Assembly: GCF_023206215.1 (NCBI RefSeq)
Contig: NZ_CP065800.1
Coordinates: 868,001 to 932,000, forward strand
Origin: Butyrivibrio fibrisolvens
Lineage (GTDB): Bacteria > Bacillota > Clostridia > Lachnospirales > Lachnospiraceae
DNA length: 64,000 bases
Reading direction: 5' to 3'
Position 1 is the first letter of the stretch. Each line of letters opens with the position of its first letter. The notes below the pieces were generated by a model that did not search any database, had not been told where the DNA came from, and saw nothing but the letters and a program-made list of their open reading frames with translations. This document shows, one piece after another, positions 17,197 through 25,478 of this stretch. A program made the translations under genes and the position numbers.

Positions 17197-18240
17197 ATGT
17201 GGGATGAGAATAAAGTCAGGATAATAGATATTGCAAATGAACTGGGACTTAGCACTGCAACTGTTTCCAATGTGCTTCACGGCAAAACAAAAAAGATTTC
17301 AGATGCAACAGTAAAAAGAGTTGAGAACAAGCTTGAGGAGATGGGATATATACCTAATATGGCGGCGACACTCCTTGCAAGGAATAGCTCCAGGATCATA
17401 GGTGTTGTCGTCAATGATCATGAGAAATATGAAGGACATGTATTTGAAGACTCGTTTATCAGCGCTTCTATCAACGCACTTTCTGATTCTATTGAAGCAT
17501 ATGGTTATTTTATGATGCTGAGAAAAACAAAGGATATCCGGGACATTATCCGTTTTTCAACTATGTGGAATATTGATGGCCTTGTGGTGATTGGGTTTTG
17601 TGCAGAGGATTATCACGATCTCAGAGAGCACATGAGAGTGCCTTTTGTTGTTTATGACGGATATATGGATCAGCATGCCGGAATAAGCAACATAAGTATC
17701 GATGATTTTGATGGAGGAAGGCAGGTTGGTCAGTATTTAAAAACTCTTGGCCACAAAAAGGTGCTGTGCATTGCAGACAATAATGTCTGTATGGATTTAG
17801 ATCGCTACAATGGCCTTTGTGATGGGCTGGGGCAAAAAGCAGACTTTCTTTTGATACCGATGGATAAGGATAAGCGAAAGATCTTTTATCAAAAGAAACT
17901 AAAGACGATTCTCAGGTATACGGCAATCTTTGCAGTGTCTGATTACTACGCAATAGATCTGATGAAGATTTTGTTTGAGAATGGGATCAGGGTTCCTTAC
18001 GATATTTCAGTGGTGGGATTTGATGGTGGCAGAGACAGTCTTATGACGGTGCCGGCGCTTACATCTGTCTATCAGAACAATGAAGCCAGATCTCAGATGG
18101 CGATGGAACTTCTTGTGAAAATGATCGCAGATCCGGGCTTTTTTGAGAGCGTTAGTGTTCCGGTTAAGCTGGTGATAAGAGACAGTACATGTAACTATTC
18201 AGTCAGTAGCCAGCACGTGCAAAATCTGACAGAAATATGA
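17197..18240 (+). CDS. LacI/GalR-family transcriptional regulator
   Basis: 347 residues. The N-terminal helix-turn-helix IIDIANELGLSTATVSNVLHG with hinge (NMAATLLARNSSRIIGVVV) is followed by a periplasmic-binding-protein-like effector domain containing ISNISIDDFDGGRQVGQYL, IFAVSDYYAIDLMKIL and ISVVGFDGG. AAAAGGAGCG precedes the ATG. It lies 21 bases before a MATE exporter gene and probably controls it in response to a sugar-like ligand. Both are inside the integrative element, so they are candidate cargo. Confidence 0.9.
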   Translation: MWDENKVRIIDIANELGLSTATVSNVLHGKTKKISDATVKRVENKLEEMGYIPNMAATLLARNSSRIIGVVVNDHEKYEGHVFEDSFISASINALSDSIEAYGYFMMLRKTKDIRDIIRFSTMWNIDGLVVIGFCAEDYHDLREHMRVPFVVYDGYMDQHAGISNISIDDFDGGRQVGQYLKTLGHKKVLCIADNNVCMDLDRYNGLCDGLGQKADFLLIPMDKDKRKIFYQKKLKTILRYTAIFAVSDYYAIDLMKILFENGIRVPYDISVVGFDGGRDSLMTVPALTSVYQNNEARSQMAMELLVKMIADPGFFESVSVPVKLVIRDSTCNYSVSSQHVQNLTEI

Positions 18241-18261
18241 GCATGAACGGAGGAGTTTTTA

Positions 18262-19581
18262 GTGGATAAGTCTTTTCAAAGTGAAGTTGCAAAAATAGCC
18301 ATACCTGTGGCGCTTCAATCCATGCTGCAGTCATCATTTTCAATGATTGATCAGATTATGGTGGGGCAGCTGGGAGAAAAGAGCATAGCAGCTGTGGAGA
18401 TAGCAGCTAAACCAAGCTTTATCTATGCATTTGTCATTGGCGCAGTTGGGACAATTGCCGGGATTATGATATCTCAGTACATTGGAAAAAAAGATATCCC
18501 GGCAGAAGAGAAATCAGTTTGTGTTAATACACTTATCATGCTTATCGTGGGCTTATTATTCATGGCAATATCAGGCCTTTTTGCCAGACCCTTTATCGCA
18601 CTTTTTACTGAGGATAGTCTTGTCATCACTGAAGGAACACATTATCTTCAGCTCATAGGACTCACCTATATCCCGTTGGGGATAAGTAACATTTGCGGTG
18701 TTGCAATAAGATGCAGGGGAAGATCTTCCTGGCCGTTATATGTGGGAGCATTGTCTGCAGGCATAAACACTCTTTTTAATTACTGCCTGATATTTGGCAA
18801 TTTTGGTATGCCCAAGCTGGGAGTGAGAGGAGCGGCCATCGCAAGCGTCATATCTCAGCTTGTGGGTGCTTTAATTTCGCTTTTGCTGCTTTTTAGGCTC
18901 TATAAAAACATGCACATATCAATAAGACTTGGAAGAGATGGGTATATTCAGTATTTTGCAATGCTCTTGCCGGTTGTTGTGAATGAGTTTTTATGGTCCG
19001 TGGGCCAGAGTATCAATACCTTTGTCTATGGACATATTGGGACAAAAGAACTGGCGGGTATGTCTCTGACAGGTTCTGTTCAGGGGCTGACTATCGGCGC
19101 CATGAGTGGTCTTGCTCAAGCGGCAGGGATTCTAATTGGAAAAAGACTTGGTGAGAGAGAATACAAAAAAGCCTATGAAGAGTCTAAGAAACTCTGCATT
19201 TATGGATTTATTGGTACTGTTTTCTTTTCTATGATGCTGGTAATACTACGCTATCATTATGTAGGTATCTTTAATGTGAGCGGTGACGTACGCCGTATTG
19301 GAGCTGAAATTCTGCTTGCTTTTGCAGTACTTATGCCTGTCAAGGTTCAGAACATGATACTTGGAGGCGGCATTATAAGAAGCGGTGGCAGGACCAAATA
19401 TATCATGATAATAGATATACTGGGAACATGGCTTGTCGGGGTGCCACTGGCTCTTTTCACAGGACTGTACTTAAGGCTTCCCATTGCGCTGGTGTACTTT
19501 ATTCTTTCTCAGGAAGAGTTGGTGAGATTTGTAATATCTGTATTTATGTTTCGAAGCAGAAAATGGATGAATACTATTTAA
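18262..19581 (+). CDS. MATE-family multidrug/metabolite exporter
   Basis: 439 residues, 12 predicted membrane helices, sodium- or proton-driven antiporter in the cytoplasmic membrane. The N-terminal family pattern IAIPVALQSMLQSSFSMIDQIMVGQLGEKSIAA and the second-half counterpart LLPVVVNEFLWSVGQSINTFVYGHIG are clear. It begins at GTG with GGAGG 8 bases upstream, 21 bases after the LacI gene, so the two form an operon. Substrate unknown. It is the last gene before the right att site. Confidence 0.9.
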   Translation: MDKSFQSEVAKIAIPVALQSMLQSSFSMIDQIMVGQLGEKSIAAVEIAAKPSFIYAFVIGAVGTIAGIMISQYIGKKDIPAEEKSVCVNTLIMLIVGLLFMAISGLFARPFIALFTEDSLVITEGTHYLQLIGLTYIPLGISNICGVAIRCRGRSSWPLYVGALSAGINTLFNYCLIFGNFGMPKLGVRGAAIASVISQLVGALISLLLLFRLYKNMHISIRLGRDGYIQYFAMLLPVVVNEFLWSVGQSINTFVYGHIGTKELAGMSLTGSVQGLTIGAMSGLAQAAGILIGKRLGEREYKKAYEESKKLCIYGFIGTVFFSMMLVILRYHYVGIFNVSGDVRRIGAEILLAFAVLMPVKVQNMILGGGIIRSGGRTKYIMIIDILGTWLVGVPLALFTGLYLRLPIALVYFILSQEELVRFVISVFMFRSRKWMNTI

Positions 19582-19656
19582 GTTTTGAGTCATTCCTGAG
19601 GTCGAAAGAATATAGAATATGATTATTCATTTTTTATGGCATTTGTCCATTTGACA

Positions 19657-19682
19657 AAGTGGTTCAAAAAGTGGTTCAAAAG
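19657..19682. promoter_or_regulatory. Candidate integrase arm-binding repeats (right)
   Basis: AAAGTGGTTCAAA and AAAGTGGTTCAAAAG in tandem, matching the TGGTTCAAA unit near the left att site. Inferred arm-type sites. Confidence 0.4.
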
Positions 19683-19735
19683 AAAATACGAGACCAGAAC
19701 TCCCCTTTCTTACTGGATTTGCCAGACGCCAGAAA

Positions 19736-19753
19736 GTTCGATCCCGGTCGCCG
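19736..19753 (+). other. att site (right), 18-bp exact repeat of the tRNA end
   Basis: GTTCGATCCCGGTCGCCG is identical to 15400-15417. Here the first half of the T-stem is replaced (AGAAA), so it is only a core. About 4.35 kb separates the two copies. Confidence 0.75.
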
Positions 19754-19776
19754 TTAGTAATAGTATATTTCGTGAT

Positions 19777-19822
19777 AAAAATTTCCAAATCTCATTTATA
19801 TATAGAGATTTGGAAATTTTTT
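19777..19822 (+). terminator. Terminator to the right of the att site
   Basis: A perfect 16-bp stem (AAAATTTCCAAATCTC / GAGATTTGGAAATTTT) followed by TTTTGTTTT. It probably terminated the tRNA transcript originally; it can also act on the MATE transcript. Confidence 0.75.
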
Positions 19823-19968
19823 GTTTTGCCAACGATTTAAGACGATATTTAATTATTGCGGAGATGTTCTCAGATGCAGCTATTTTATGGGAGAATCCCC
19901 ATGGTTATGCTAAGATATATAGGTGTTTTCTAATATTCAAAGCATAACTATATATGGGAGGATTGTAG

Positions 19969-20727
19969 ATGCGGGATTATAGTGAGCAGCATAAAAAAGC
20001 ATGGGAGTATGATGCCTATGACTTTTGGGTTAAGATAAGCGGAACACCACAAGAAAGAGCACAGAAGGATATAGCGGATCCTATAGGAATGCTCAAAAAA
20101 TATGCCGTATATTTTGATTCCTTTGAAGGTATAAAGATTGCAAATATCTGCGGATCTTGCGGAAAGAAAGCAATTCCGCTGGCACTTCTTGGGGCAGATG
20201 TCACTATTTTTGACATTTCTGAAGATAACAAAAAGTATGCGATGGAAGTAGCTGCTTCTGCGAATGTCGAGATTGCTTTTAAAGTTGGGGATGTGCTTGA
20301 CATAGACCTTGGTAGGTATGCTGAATACTTTGATGCTGTTTTTATGGAGGGAGGAATACTTCACTATTTTCACGATATAGATGAGTTTATGAAAATGATG
20401 AATGCTATTCTTAAGCCAGGCGGAAAGATAATCTGCAGTGATTTTCATCCTTTTACAAAAATCTATGATAGTTTAAAGCTGGAACAGCCCACGGGGAGCT
20501 ATTTTTCTACTGATATATTTGAGGGTGAAATGGCACATGCCAGATTTTACGATGAAGAAATAAGAAAAAGCATGCCCAAATGCAGTTATAGAAAATACAC
20601 GGTAAGCGAAATCATAAACTCTATTCTAAGAAATGGATTTTCATTAAAACAGTTTGATGAGCACCCTTCCTGGGAAGATGAAAGGCTGCCTGGGGAGTTT
20701 ACTGCGATAGGAATTAAGTACTGCTAA
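19969..20727 (+). CDS. Class I SAM-dependent methyltransferase
   Basis: 252 residues. The Rossmann-type core shows KIANICGSCGKKAIPLALLGADVTIFDIS (SAM-binding loop I and acidic II), GDVLDID and DAVFMEGGILHYF, and the LKPGGKIICSDFHPF strand. GGGAGGATTG precedes the ATG by 6 bases. The substrate cannot be told; close relatives act on small molecules. It lies just outside the right att site, so it belongs to the old chromosome side. Confidence 0.85.
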   Translation: MRDYSEQHKKAWEYDAYDFWVKISGTPQERAQKDIADPIGMLKKYAVYFDSFEGIKIANICGSCGKKAIPLALLGADVTIFDISEDNKKYAMEVAASANVEIAFKVGDVLDIDLGRYAEYFDAVFMEGGILHYFHDIDEFMKMMNAILKPGGKIICSDFHPFTKIYDSLKLEQPTGSYFSTDIFEGEMAHARFYDEEIRKSMPKCSYRKYTVSEIINSILRNGFSLKQFDEHPSWEDERLPGEFTAIGIKYC

Positions 20728-20855
20728 GAAGTGATTGTCTGATATATAAGAATTAAATAGACAAGGCTGTCTAATCGAGAAATCGGCATTTTCTCGCTTT
20801 ATGTCGTGTACTGATCAGGCAACTTTTTATATTCTGTGAGTGAGAGGAGGAACAC

Positions 20856-21524
20856 ATGGATTCACAGAAGATAGGAACATTCTTACGCGAACTTCGTAAG
20901 GAAAAAAACTTAACACAGGAGCAACTTGCTGAAATATTAGGAGTGTCAGGGAGAACTGTATCAAGATGGGAGACAGGATCAAATATGCCTGATCTTGCTA
21001 TCATGATAGAACTCGCTGATTACTATGATATTGACATTAAAGAGCTCATTAATGGAGAAAGGAAAAGCGAGATGGATAAAGAATTAAAAGAAACATTGAA
21101 AACGGTAGCTGATTACACTGATATTCAGAAACAGGAAGCGGTAAAAGCAAGCAGTTATGGTTTTATTACAGTTTTTATGGTATGTGCAGCTGCAATTTTG
21201 GCTCAATTGGTAACGTATGCTGACATGAGACTGGTAATTGGAGAAACTGCAGCTATATTAGCCGGAGGCATTATATATCTGACGCTTGTTGTCAGAGCAG
21301 GTGCGTGGAATGGCTCAAAGAAGGAGTCGGAGGCCATAAGCAGGGATCTTCTTGTCAGCGCAGTTACTTCATTGGTGTTTACAGTACCCTTTTTCTTTAT
21401 AGCGCTTAGATATTCTGTAAGAAATGAATTTCAGCTCTCCATTGCTTTCTTTGGTATCATCTTCATCATATCATTTGTTGTACTAAGGGTTTTAGCGGCT
21501 ATTTCATCCAGACACAGAAAATGA
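20856..21524 (+). CDS. XRE-family regulator with C-terminal membrane domain
   Basis: 222 residues. The N-terminal helix-turn-helix FLRELRKEKNLTQEQLAEILGVSGRTVSRWETG is followed by a linker (to residue 100) and four hydrophobic segments at about 104-122, 128-147, 168-187 and 194-213. This layout is common in Firmicutes membrane-tethered XRE proteins. GAGAGGAGGAACAC gives a strong start. It stands 30 bases before the DUF6483 gene; target unknown. Confidence 0.85.
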   Translation: MDSQKIGTFLRELRKEKNLTQEQLAEILGVSGRTVSRWETGSNMPDLAIMIELADYYDIDIKELINGERKSEMDKELKETLKTVADYTDIQKQEAVKASSYGFITVFMVCAAAILAQLVTYADMRLVIGETAAILAGGIIYLTLVVRAGAWNGSKKESEAISRDLLVSAVTSLVFTVPFFFIALRYSVRNEFQLSIAFFGIIFIISFVVLRVLAAISSRHRK

Positions 21525-21554
21525 TGTATTGTCGTATGAGAGCGGAGGTGCATT

Positions 21555-21986
21555 ATGACATTTGAGGATGAAAAAGATTATATCATGCGTATCATTAAGG
21601 AAATGGTAAGGGTACTTTTTTCATTGATGCTAGGTAAAAAGTATGTTGCAGTAGAGATGGAGCGTGATAATGGCTATGAGGTTTCCGGGAGAAAACTTGC
21701 TGAGCTTCTTGAAATGATAGATCGCGGAGAGATAAATAAAGCTGAAAATCTCCTTTTGGAATCTCTTGATTATTCTGATAAGAATAGCATTGCTGCTGCG
21801 GCAATGTTCTATCAATATTTATCTGAGAAGGAGGAAAAGTTCCTTATAGAGCATGAGTTCTCCAGGGAAGAAGTGCTTGATGGAATAAGCCGCTTAATGC
21901 GACAGGCAGGCTATGCTGATGTTATCGATATTGTAGAAGGTACTGTTATAGGAATAGACACATATTCAGAATATAATAAGATTTAA
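21555..21986 (+). CDS. DUF6483 family protein
   Basis: 143 residues, mostly alpha-helical. The opening DYIMRIIKEMVRVLFSLMLGKKY and the middle LAELLEMIDRGEINKAENLLLESLD match the DUF6483 family, which I know only from Firmicutes genomes without function. GAGCGGAGGTGCATT precedes the ATG. It is probably co-transcribed with the XRE gene (30-base gap). Confidence 0.75.
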   Translation: MTFEDEKDYIMRIIKEMVRVLFSLMLGKKYVAVEMERDNGYEVSGRKLAELLEMIDRGEINKAENLLLESLDYSDKNSIAAAAMFYQYLSEKEEKFLIEHEFSREEVLDGISRLMRQAGYADVIDIVEGTVIGIDTYSEYNKI

Positions 21987-22111
21987 AGTTCAAAAATGTA
22001 TTGACCTTGCCCTTGGGGCAGCCCTTAACATTAAACAGCACAGGATAAGAAGGTTTAATGTCATGTGTTTTGCTTAATGGTTATGGAGTTTTTTTAATGG
22101 AGGGCAGCAGT

Positions 22112-23293
22112 ATGAAAGAAAAAATTACATCCGGAGAAATCGCAAAGCAGGCAGGAGTATCAACAAAGGCGCTTCGTGTTTATGACGAAAAGGGGCTTCT
22201 TAAGCCTATTGGGCTTTCTGAAGGAAATTACAAACTCTATGATAAAAGCTCACTAATTATTCTTGAAAAGATCATAGCTCTTAAGCACATTGGATTTAGT
22301 CTTGAAGAGATTAAGAGCAGTCTTGAAAATGATGATCAGAGTTCTATAAGAGAAATCCTTGAAAAGCAGCTTGAAATGATGAATCAGAAAATATATGAGC
22401 TTCAAAAATCTGCAAATTGCATTAAATCTGCACTTGCAAGATTTGATGAGAATCCGGACTGGGATGATATTGCTGACATCATCAGGAAGATGGAGATGAG
22501 TCAGGGGGCGGATGAGCGCAGATGGTATGCTGAAGAACATGCAGCTGACGGAATCGAGTGGTATGAAAAGATTTTTAATTCGCTATCATTTAAGGAAAAA
22601 GATACTGTTCTTGACCTTGGTTGTAGCTATGGTCTTTTGTGGAGAAAGAACTGGGAACGTATTCCCAAGGATTTCAACGTGGAAGGCGTAGACATACACG
22701 GAAACTGGGCTGATGATCTATATAATTATCTTGAAGACAACCGCAAGACGCTTCCGGAAGGCTCTGATATACAGGTCATTTTCAGTAATCTAGAAAAAGA
22801 TGAAACTTGGGAAAAGATAAGAGAGAAGAAGTATTCAAAGATCATAGCACATTATCTTTTATCATACCTGCATGATGATGCATATTTTATCCAAAACGTG
22901 GTACAGGTGCTTGCGCCTGGTGGAATGTTTTCAGTTAATCACTATGGTGAAGCGGTTAAGGAATATGATTTTTGGGAAAATTGTTTAACAGAAGCGGGAC
23001 TTGATATTTCTTTTGCTCATAAAAAGAGAGATGAGAGAAGGCAGGCAGACGTAGAGTTTGAAGCGCTTTTATCAGAGAATTTTGACAGAGTAGAAAAGAT
23101 AGCGCTTCCGGGACCACTTGTATTTGATAATTCAGATGCTCTTTTTGACAGAGTGCTGAAAAAGTATCCAGAAGGCGGAAAATACCTTGAGGATAACAGG
23201 AATCTATTAGAGAATTATTTAGAAACTGTGCTACTTAAAGACGGACCTGTAACTATAGATATGGACACGGTGTTCTATCACTGTTTTAGGTGA
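22112..23293 (+). CDS. MerR-type regulator fused to a SAM methyltransferase
   Basis: 393 residues from ATG 22112, chosen because GGAGGGCAG lies just upstream; the longer frame from 22058 lacks a site. Residues 1-75 are a MerR domain (ITSGEIAKQAGVSTKALRVYDEKGLLKP), a coiled coil follows to about residue 120, then a class I methyltransferase (KDTVLDLGCSYGLLWRKNW, VEGVDIHG, LAPGGMFSVNHYGE). In this fusion type the methyltransferase takes the place of the ligand domain. Target operator and substrate unknown. Confidence 0.85.
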   Translation: MKEKITSGEIAKQAGVSTKALRVYDEKGLLKPIGLSEGNYKLYDKSSLIILEKIIALKHIGFSLEEIKSSLENDDQSSIREILEKQLEMMNQKIYELQKSANCIKSALARFDENPDWDDIADIIRKMEMSQGADERRWYAEEHAADGIEWYEKIFNSLSFKEKDTVLDLGCSYGLLWRKNWERIPKDFNVEGVDIHGNWADDLYNYLEDNRKTLPEGSDIQVIFSNLEKDETWEKIREKKYSKIIAHYLLSYLHDDAYFIQNVVQVLAPGGMFSVNHYGEAVKEYDFWENCLTEAGLDISFAHKKRDERRQADVEFEALLSENFDRVEKIALPGPLVFDNSDALFDRVLKKYPEGGKYLEDNRNLLENYLETVLLKDGPVTIDMDTVFYHCFR

Positions 23294-23624
23294 CAAGTGA
23301 TATGAGAAAGTTTGAAAGTGTTCCACTTTCAAACCCAAATTGGTGTCGCGAGCGTCACCAATTTGAACCATTAGCTGCTCGCTTTGCTCGCGACACGAGG
23401 TTAAAAATGAACCTGAGGGACGGAGGCAATGTCATTTAGATAAGCCCGTCCCTAGGGATCATCATATATAGGAAAACGCAGAAAATGTATGTGGCTTCAA
23501 ACTTAGAAATCATCAAAGTTTGAAGCTGTTTTGTTTGTATGAAAAAAATATTTTTAGTATTGCCCGCACATTCTGTATTATTAATTCGTTATACATTACA
23601 GAGGGAGGTGCAAGACAACAATCC
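23294..23624. other. Repeat-bearing intergenic region
   Basis: This 331-base gap holds repeat copy B (23310-23409), an 8-bp hairpin AGGGACGG / CCGTCCCT (23416-23453) and the sigma-gene leader. A tiny ORF MNLRDGGNVI starts at the repeat's terminal ATG (23407) but has no support as a gene. Confidence 0.5.
23310..23409 (+). repeat. 75-bp GAGGTTA-ATG repeat, copy B, with leading hairpin
   Basis: Leading hairpin GTTTGAAAGT / ACTTTCAAAC (23310-23334), then the core. GTGTCGCGAGC (from 23343) can pair either with the perfect reverse complement GCTCGCGACAC (about 23386-23396) or, as AATTGGTG, with CACCAATT next to it: two mutually exclusive folds. The element ends CGAGGTTAAAAATG. Confidence 0.8.
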
Positions 23625-24080
23625 ATGGATATAGAAGAACAGTACGACAAAATATTTCGCTTCTGCTATTACAGAGTTCACAACACAGATATTGCGCAGG
23701 ATCTGACCCAGGAGACATTTCTTCGTTTCATGAGTAGTAATTATAAAGAGCGCGGGCAGCAGATTCGCTATCTATATACGATTGCCAGAAACCTCTGCAT
23801 CGACGAGAGTAGGAAAGCTAAGTCGGAGGAACTTCCGGAAGATTATTCAGATGAAGGTGATGGAGCTGACAAGCTGATAAGAAAGATTGAGGTGAATCAA
23901 GCACTTGATAAATTGCCGGAAGAGGACAGAGAGCTTTTGATACTGCGGTACATGAATGATGTGCCGCTTGCAGATATCTGCAAGATCATGGACATTTCAA
24001 GATTTGCCCTGTATAGGAGACTTAAATCTGTGAAAAGAGAGTTTATAAAGCTGATGGAAGGAGGTAATCTCCATGAGTAA
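23625..24080 (+). CDS. ECF-like sigma-70 family RNA polymerase sigma factor
   Basis: 151 residues. Region 2 is seen in IFRFCYYRVHNTDIAQDLTQETFLRFM and region 4 in LPEEDRELLILRYMNDVPLADICKIMDISRFALYRRLKSVKREF. ATG 23625 is the only plausible start; the GAGGGAGG site is about 16 bases away, longer than normal. It overlaps the next gene by 8 bases. The operon order (sigma, membrane protein, ABC ATPase, permease) suggests it senses an envelope stress or peptide and drives its own operon. Confidence 0.85.
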   Translation: MDIEEQYDKIFRFCYYRVHNTDIAQDLTQETFLRFMSSNYKERGQQIRYLYTIARNLCIDESRKAKSEELPEDYSDEGDGADKLIRKIEVNQALDKLPEEDRELLILRYMNDVPLADICKIMDISRFALYRRLKSVKREFIKLMEGGNLHE

Positions 24081-24786
24081 AAACATAAGAAAGATGATGC
24101 AAGGTGCAGCGCCAAAGCCGGATGCTGCAGTAAAGGATGTGTTCATAAGAGAGTATCGTAAAAAGAGTGAGTGTGTAGAGCTTGGCCTTTTTGACCTGTT
24201 ACAAAGTCAGATTACCTATATCAGAATGCCGGTGTGGATCTTCTCTATTGCAGCTCTTATTGTTGCAATCTTTGGGACCTATCAAAACCGTGAGACAGTT
24301 TTTTATGTGGCTGCGATAATGCCATTTGTATCAGCAATTGCAGTTTTTGACTCCATGCGATCAAGGATGTATGGAATGGACGAGCTGGAAGGAGCGACAA
24401 GGATCTCCGGAAGGGGAATACTCTTTGCAAGACTTATCTGCATTGGGACCGTTCACTTAGCTTTACTACTGGCATTATCAGTAGTTGTGGGCAGGGGCAG
24501 CGGGTACGGATATGCCATGACAGGCGCCATCATAACCATACCATATCTTATATCTTCCACAGCCTGCATGATCCTGGAGAGGACGGAAGTTGGAAGAAGG
24601 AATGCTTTTGGATGTGTTTTGGTTTCTGCGGTTACGGCATTTATTATATTTGCGATCAAGGATGAAAAAGCTCTCTTTGCCCGTAATTACAGATGGATAT
24701 GGTTTGTACTGTTTACTTTTTTTGCAGCTCTTGAATGCATTGAGATTAGAAAGACATTTCGTTTGGAGGAGTATGAATGGAACTGA
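24073..24786 (+). CDS. Membrane protein of the sigma/ABC operon
   Basis: 237 residues with an N-terminal cytosolic stretch of about 50 residues, then six hydrophobic segments. Its position between a sigma factor and an ABC transporter suggests an anti-sigma factor, but I recognise no anti-sigma motif. AAGGAGGT gives a strong start. It overlaps the sigma stop and the ATPase start (10 bases), so the operon is translationally coupled. Confidence 0.7.
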   Translation: MSKNIRKMMQGAAPKPDAAVKDVFIREYRKKSECVELGLFDLLQSQITYIRMPVWIFSIAALIVAIFGTYQNRETVFYVAAIMPFVSAIAVFDSMRSRMYGMDELEGATRISGRGILFARLICIGTVHLALLLALSVVVGRGSGYGYAMTGAIITIPYLISSTACMILERTEVGRRNAFGCVLVSAVTAFIIFAIKDEKALFARNYRWIWFVLFTFFAALECIEIRKTFRLEEYEWN

Positions 24787-25475
24787 AAATTGATAGACTT
24801 ACCAAGCAATATAAGAATAAGATCGCGGTAGACAGGCTCTCTTTTTCCTTGGAAAAAGGTGTTACGGGTCTGCTTGGTGCTAACGGCGCAGGGAAGACTA
24901 CGCTTATGCGTATGATCTGCGGGATCCTAATGCCAACAAGCGGGGACATTACTTACAATGGAACTGCTGTATCTGAGGAGAGCTACCGCGACGTTTTGGG
25001 GTATCTGCCTCAGGACTTTGGCTACTATCCGGAGTTTAGCGGAAGGGATTTCCTTATGTATTTCTCAGCTCTTAAAGGACTTGATAAAAAAGCTGCCAAG
25101 GCAAGGTGCGATGAACTTCTTGAAATAGTGAGCCTGTCCGACGTTGCCAAAAAGAAGATAAAGACCTACTCAGGCGGTATGAAGCAGCGCCTTGGAATTG
25201 CACAGGCGCTTATTAATAGGCCTCAAGTGCTGATACTGGATGAGCCTACAGCAGGTCTTGATCCCAAGGAGAGGGTCAGGTTTCGTAACCTCATCGAAGA
25301 GATTGGGAAGCATAGCATAGTTCTTCTATCCACACACATTGTATCCGATATTGAGCATATCGCAGACAGAGTCATCATGATGAGATCCGGCCAGATTATC
25401 TGGCAGGGACCATGGAGAGATGAAGATGGAAGCCTTGAAGACTTCTATTTGAAGGAATTTGAAGAGGAGGATTGA
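24777..25475 (+). CDS. ABC transporter ATP-binding protein
   Basis: 232 residues. Walker A is in GLLGANGAGKTTLMRMI, Q-loop LPQDFG, signature SGGMKQRLGIAQAL, Walker B VLILDEPTAGLDP and H-loop STHIVSDIEH. The YtrB/CcmA-like short form typical of bacteriocin-resistance or antimicrobial-sensing exporters. GGAGG lies 8 bases before the start. It works with the permease just downstream. Confidence 0.92.
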   Translation: MELKIDRLTKQYKNKIAVDRLSFSLEKGVTGLLGANGAGKTTLMRMICGILMPTSGDITYNGTAVSEESYRDVLGYLPQDFGYYPEFSGRDFLMYFSALKGLDKKAAKARCDELLEIVSLSDVAKKKIKTYSGGMKQRLGIAQALINRPQVLILDEPTAGLDPKERVRFRNLIEEIGKHSIVLLSTHIVSDIEHIADRVIMMRSGQIIWQGPWRDEDGSLEDFYLKEFEEED

Positions 25476-25478
25476 TTG

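Larger units (their letters stand above)
19582..19968. other. Right end of the integrative element and flank
   Basis: This 387-base stretch holds the paired TGGTTCAAA units (19660-19680), the right att core (19736-19753), a terminator (19777-19822) and the leader of the methyltransferase gene. The 103-codon ORF that crosses it shows no protein features and spans the att site, so it is not accepted as a gene. Confidence 0.6.

Noticed and set aside
19636..19947. 103-codon ORF near the right att site
   Set aside because: Basic, without domain features, and it runs across the att core and the terminator.
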